Part shown: positions 59,616 to 64,000 of the stretch, in pieces
Layout of the letters: each line of letters begins with the position of its first letter
Numbering within the stretch: position 1 is the stretch's first letter
Source of the DNA: Mimachlamys varia
Lineage: Eukaryota > Mollusca > Bivalvia > Pectinida > Pectinidae
NCBI GenBank assembly: GCA_947623455.1
Contig: OX392527.1
Coordinates: 45,366,401 to 45,430,400 of the forward strand
Direction: 5' to 3'
Length of the DNA stretch: 64,000 nt
Made by a program: the position numbers and the translations under genes
Notes under the pieces: generated by a model
Told to the model about the DNA's origin: nothing
Database searches by the model: none
The model's input: only the letters and a program-made list of their open reading frames with translations

Positions 59616-59649
59616 GAAAGCAACAATTGGTAATCGTACTCCCAATGCA

Positions 59650-59725
59650 TGAAACAAGGACCGGGGCTCGAACTCGGCACATTCCAAAATCAAGACAGAA
59701 ACCGACTAAGCCACCAACCGGTTGT
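59650..59725 (-). mobile_element. tRNA-derived SINE head
   Basis: The minus strand has CCGAGTTCGAGCCCCGGTCC (box B-like) and TTGGTGGCTTAGTCGGTTTC (box A-like). It may be a diverged relative of the neighbouring copy. Confidence 0.45.
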
Positions 59726-61052
59726 CAAACTTGTATAATGAAGAACACACTTTGGCATTTCCATGCGTACATACACACATATATCAATCTATATGTATAT
59801 ATTAAGAAAACCAGACTGGTTATTTATTAGACATGCGCATATATGTTATAGCTTATTATCAGCTTTATTACAACCTATTGCTTAATTGTGGCGAATAAAA
59901 GCTTAATTAATATTAATTAATTAGGTCAACGTGATGTCATTAAAATGATGATAATTTGTTGTAACAAAGCAATAATAACCATCGTCGGGAAACAAGGACC
60001 GATATTTCTTTTTCAATTTAAATAAATTGTTCATTCTTGTCTGACAGGTAAATAACAGAACAGGTGCTATTTGAAAGCCTCTTCGATAACTTAAGGACAC
60101 ACGGCCCACTACAGGTAAAGCGTTAGAGAGTTCGACTGTGTTTTTTTTTCTATCTGTGCAGTTACCTCCCCTTAATTCCGTTCCATACAGGTAATAGTAT
60201 ACTGGGCCAAGCAACTATATAACATGTACCATTTTTCATGTAGCTTATGGATTTGATTTTGAACAAAGGTGCGTGTAACACATTTATCTCAAATTGATAA
60301 GCGAACAAACATTATGTCAATCATCATACATGTATGTGTTCGTTTAATTGTGATGTATATTTATTACAAGCCCCTGTGATAATATATGTGGCCATACCTT
60401 GTGACCGCGGAACGCGACCGTTACACATTCCTCCTTCTTATATTTTTTTCTTTTTCTCTCTCTCAAAACAAGATCTTATGTTTCTTTATCTATGAATACA
60501 GTTCTGAAACAACCATGCGGAAATTATATAAACATAGTGCAAAACCTCGTTATACTGTCGCCGTTCGCCCTGAGTAGTTTTGGCTGTATAAAGGAGTTTG
60601 GCAATATATAGAGGAAACATGTCCACATATGCAGAGGATCTATTGAGGAGAAAGAGGAGCAATGGACTTTGAAATACGTTGGCAGGAAGGGAGGGGCAGT
60701 ATACCGAATATTTACTATATTGTGCTATGTAATAAAAACTGGGGCGGATTGTGAACTAAAACAGTTTATAAATCTATTTTGACCATTATTTATTCTATTG
60801 ACTCTAAAATATATGTTCCACGCAATTTTACCACAACATTTTTATAAATATCACTTTTGAAAATATATATTCACAATCCACATTAACATGTGGCAAATGT
60901 GAACATTCAGTTAAGGATGCCCGCCTCATTACATGACGAAACATTAGAGAGTTCCAAGGTTGTATTTCATACAAACAGTGAATACATTCCATACAGCTAT
61001 AATTGTAGACAGGGAAAGGGCACTATCACCGATCTCGGTAATTTAAAAACGG
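59726..61052. other. Intergenic, no gene recognised
   Basis: AT-rich. GTTACCTCCCCTTAATTCCG (60160) and GTAACCTCCCCTTATGA (46289) share a motif resembling element termini. Otherwise nothing supportable. Confidence 0.35.
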
Positions 61053-61115
61053 CTAGAGCGCTTAACTTATATCTGTATAAACATTGTAGTGATCGGAGGT
61101 CCTGGGTTCGAAACC
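61053..61115 (+). mobile_element. Degraded tRNA-like SINE head
   Basis: GGCTAGAGCGCTTAAC (box A-like) and TGGGTTCGAAACC (box B, one mismatch) lie about 45 bases apart. Surrounding frames are interrupted by this element and are unlikely to be genes. Confidence 0.45.
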
Positions 61116-61559
61116 ATGTTGTATGGTTAACTTTTATAAAATTGTTGACCCCCCCTCTCATTGATATCCTTTCTATAAATTCCATCGACAGAAATGGGTT
61201 CATTTTCAGAATATATTTATCCGTTCTTTCGCCATGCAAAAAAAAATTCGTTTTTTGCATGTTTATCGTAGTTAAACATGGATCACAAATGATAAAAATA
61301 GTGTATTTTGTTTTAAATTATTTTGGTATATGCATTTGGTATACGACATAGTTCCGTTCATACAAGTCATTATGCTGTGAAGCACGTAGTGAATATAGAT
61401 TATATACTTAGCAACAATATTATCTGTGTATAATATGTTCCGTATTCTCGATTTGAATATGGAGGAAAACTAAGAATAACAAACATTAGACGATGAATAA
61501 TGTCGGGAGTATTTATGCGCCTTTATTGACTCCAATCCTTTACACATTAATTTACTGAC

Positions 61560-62110
61560 ATAAGTTGGTAAGTTACGGTCCTATAATTTGGCAAGAGTGA
61601 TAAAAACACCCAAATACGTTAAGTGTCCGGACGCGTTAATGGTCAAGCGTGACAGCCGAGGAAATATTCCCCTACTTACTTAAGCATGCACACTGTTATA
61701 ACTGACCACAATAATAATGATGGTCAAGCGCACGCGATGGTCATCTTAGTACCGTATAATGATGACCGGTGATGTATGTACGCACGGATCCCCACGCGAC
61801 ACTGGTGGTGACATATTGAGGGCCGGAGCGGATACACATGACCAGCTGACCACTCGATGATTAATTGACAGCCATGACGCTTGACCAGAACTAGCAATAG
61901 ACATATAGTACTGTGTGCCATTTTAATCGTTTTATAATACATTACACAGACGGTCATTTCGTCTGCATTCCTGTGCTGATATAGACACCGTTTGTGTCAT
62001 TACGGCAAGGAACATAATGGTGCCACAGTTAGGCAAATGAGCCAGACTTTGTCCGTCATCATAACAATGTCGAAAAAGGACATGTCGAGGAGTTCCGAAT
62101 GAATTACGGT
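61560..62110. other. GC-richer unique island with clustered TGGTCA motifs
   Basis: Between 61640 and 61887 TGGTCA or TGACCA occurs seven times (61640, 61703, 61721, 61738, 61839, 61847, 61882). Base composition differs from the AT-rich flanks and no repeat family is recognised. It may be regulatory, but this is unproven. Confidence 0.4.
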
Positions 62111-62589
62111 AGACAGTCGGTATTTAAAGAATGTCTTCTGGCTGTAAACCAGGGGTTATGAAATATTAAACAACATGAAAAATTTAATGATAAAATAATT
62201 TTGGATTTCTGTTTGCAGATTCAAATCTGTTGAATGTAATGATGAATTGGCCATTTTTAGTTCCAGGTGTGCTAATTTGGAACTTGTCGGCTAAATGGAT
62301 CAGAACCTGCCGAATTCCGTTCCTGTGGCTGGAAATCTAATAATTGAAAAGAAAAAAAGAAACATTTTTTACGGAAATAACCAAAGCAGTTCCGTCATAA
62401 AATCCGCAAAACAATGCGAGTAATCCCTTTTATTTACAACTTGTACACACTATGATGCCACTTGGAGTCGGTATTGCTATATTTTACTGATGAAATGCTG
62501 TTTAACTGGTTACCGTTATATCTTTTAACAATTTATTGAACATCTGAAACGAAAACTTTTCACTGGCCGCCATATTGGATCCAACTTGG

Positions 62590-62695
62590 AACCCTCAAAC
62601 GAGACGTTCACGATGAACCGGTTCGTTCCAGCGGAACGTCGCGTTCCATTTAGCGGAACGTCTGGTTCGTTCCGGAACAACCGGAACGAACACAG
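62590..62695. repeat. Palindrome-rich GGAAC/GTTCC cluster
   Basis: At least eight GGAAC or GTTCC half sites lie within about 105 bp. They form GAACCGGTTC (62615-62624), GGAACGTCGCGTTCC (62633-62647) and a near-palindrome GGTTCGTTCCGGAACAACC (62664-62682). A weakly similar GGGACGGGACGGAACGGAAC run lies near 37900. Confidence 0.6.
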
Positions 62696-62699
62696 TGAA

Positions 62700-64000
62700 T
62701 ACATGTACATAACATTATTCTTTTTTATTCAAATCAGCATTTTAAAGAAATGTGACAAATGATGAGTTAATAGCTGCGAACCCTGTTCAATACCATCGCA
62801 AAGTTGGAAATAATTACATGTTGCAATTTTCAGCATTCATTTCCATGGGAAACAGCTATGTCTTATCGTGGAAATACACATGTATTTTACATATGATCAT
62901 CTCTAAACGAACAAAAAACATCAATATTGATATTAACTGTTAAAACAGCAATCGATATCTCTTTGAAGTATATCTTAAATCAGATATCCCTTTCTTTTTG
63001 TCAACTTAAAGTCGATTACAAAAAGGAAATCAAAACAATACGCCAATATACAGTAACCATTTTCGGACAAAAGTTTGGCGTTGGTTTAAACATTATTCAA
63101 GTTTACAGGGATTGGAAAACAAGCTCAGCGCTTATATAAATTTATCTCCCAAAGTTCCGCATTGAAAGTTGTTTTCCGACTTATCCAGAGACATATATAG
63201 AAGAACTACCAAAACAGGAAAATAATTTATGGGAGAATTGATCGAGATTTAAATTCAGCCAATCTATTTAAAATGTAGATAATGTGGTTTGGAATAATTT
63301 GGAGTATTACATTTTCTGTGATAATTATACCTTGTGTAACAAATTTCAAAAAGGCTATCTATTTTTATTACACAAATGTACTAGCTAAATTCATCAAATA
63401 GACTAGTTCAAAAAAATTGTGATTTCAAATGAATGTATTCATATTAATGAATAAATCGCAAAAACCATTACGACAGCTTCATTTGAGATTCAATTTCAGA
63501 CAAAACAAGGTCCTATTAATGTATATTGCATATTTTGTATATTTTTATCTCTTTGATATCAAGATCTTGTTTCATAATTGCATAAATTAAGGTAAAGTCT
63601 GAGTCATGAAACCTTGAGAAATGTCTAGCATTTCTTTTCCGTGTGTCCTTGTTAAATATTAATAAAATATTCTTTATAAGTGATGTTTAAAATTTGGATA
63701 TTATCATACGTTTGAACTTACTGCACCTCGCAAATTAAATCTTGGAGATAAGAAATGTGAAATATTTAGTGTTGTGCAAAGATACATGAACAGGGTTTTT
63801 AGATGAAGAGTTAGCAAACTCACACTTTGTAACTTTTTTTCTGTTTTCATTATATTTTTCCTTCCGATGAAGATCTTTCTAAATTCAAATGTTATATTTC
63901 TAGTCTTCTTGTCAATCATCTTAACTGTAATTCTACGTTTTAGTCGCTGGGTCGGTATCGGAGCATGCGTGAAAAAATTGGAACGATTGTTTCCAAGTTT
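62700..64000. other. Intergenic AT-rich DNA, no gene recognised
   Basis: No repeat, RNA gene or conserved frame could be supported to the right edge. Confidence 0.4.

Noticed and set aside
60890..61351. 153-codon frame
   Set aside because: It starts at GTG, crosses a tRNA-like SINE head and shows no family motif.

Overview
This is AT-rich eukaryotic DNA from an invertebrate, most likely a lophotrochozoan and probably a bivalve mollusc. The evidence is a homeobox gene with introns, tRNA-derived SINEs, MITE-like elements, minisatellites, and an interspersed reverse-transcriptase element whose motifs I associate with molluscan genomes. The species is inferred from sequence style and memory, not from a search. 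I see no bacterial operon, CRISPR array or rRNA gene.

The one gene I can name lies at the left end on the minus strand: an unc-4/Uncx paired-class homeobox gene. Exon 1 (8546-8810) encodes the N-terminus with a Groucho-binding eh1-like motif. Exon 2 (6752-6927) encodes homeodomain residues 1-46 and ends at the classic 46/47 intron site. Helix 3 and the C-terminus must lie left of the window, because no such exon is visible in 1-6751, so intron 2 is at least 6.7 kb. The transcript runs leftwards and the rest of the window is upstream of it.

From about 9 to 64 kb I find no convincing conserved protein-coding gene, only one unexplained 209-codon open frame at 45584-46213. The 9-16 kb stretch is mostly unique AT-rich DNA with GC-richer islands that could be regulatory. 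From 16 to 45 kb there are dense interspersed repeats: nine copies of one retroelement 3' end, two 50-bp tandem arrays, several hairpin or MITE elements, many SINEs, an LTR/primer-binding-site-like fragment and a cluster of perfect TGACGTCA sites. From 45 to 50 kb there are a foldback element and a 93-bp repeat present at two sites.

A 6.2-kb array of about 150 copies of a 41-bp satellite fills 50.04-56.24 kb and shows internal block duplications. From 57 to 64 kb lie the best-preserved retroelement tail (136 codons of reverse-transcriptase C-terminus), a repeat rich in nuclear-receptor-like half sites, a 20-bp minisatellite, more SINEs, a C-rich tract, a cluster of TGGTCA motifs and a palindrome-rich island.

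Overall this looks like a gene-poor developmental-regulator neighbourhood that has collected repeats. I did not find a clearly new biological system. The best leads are the retroelement family, the satellite's structure and origin, the TGACGTCA and TGGTCA clusters, and a 24-bp perfect inverted repeat at 33.6 kb.
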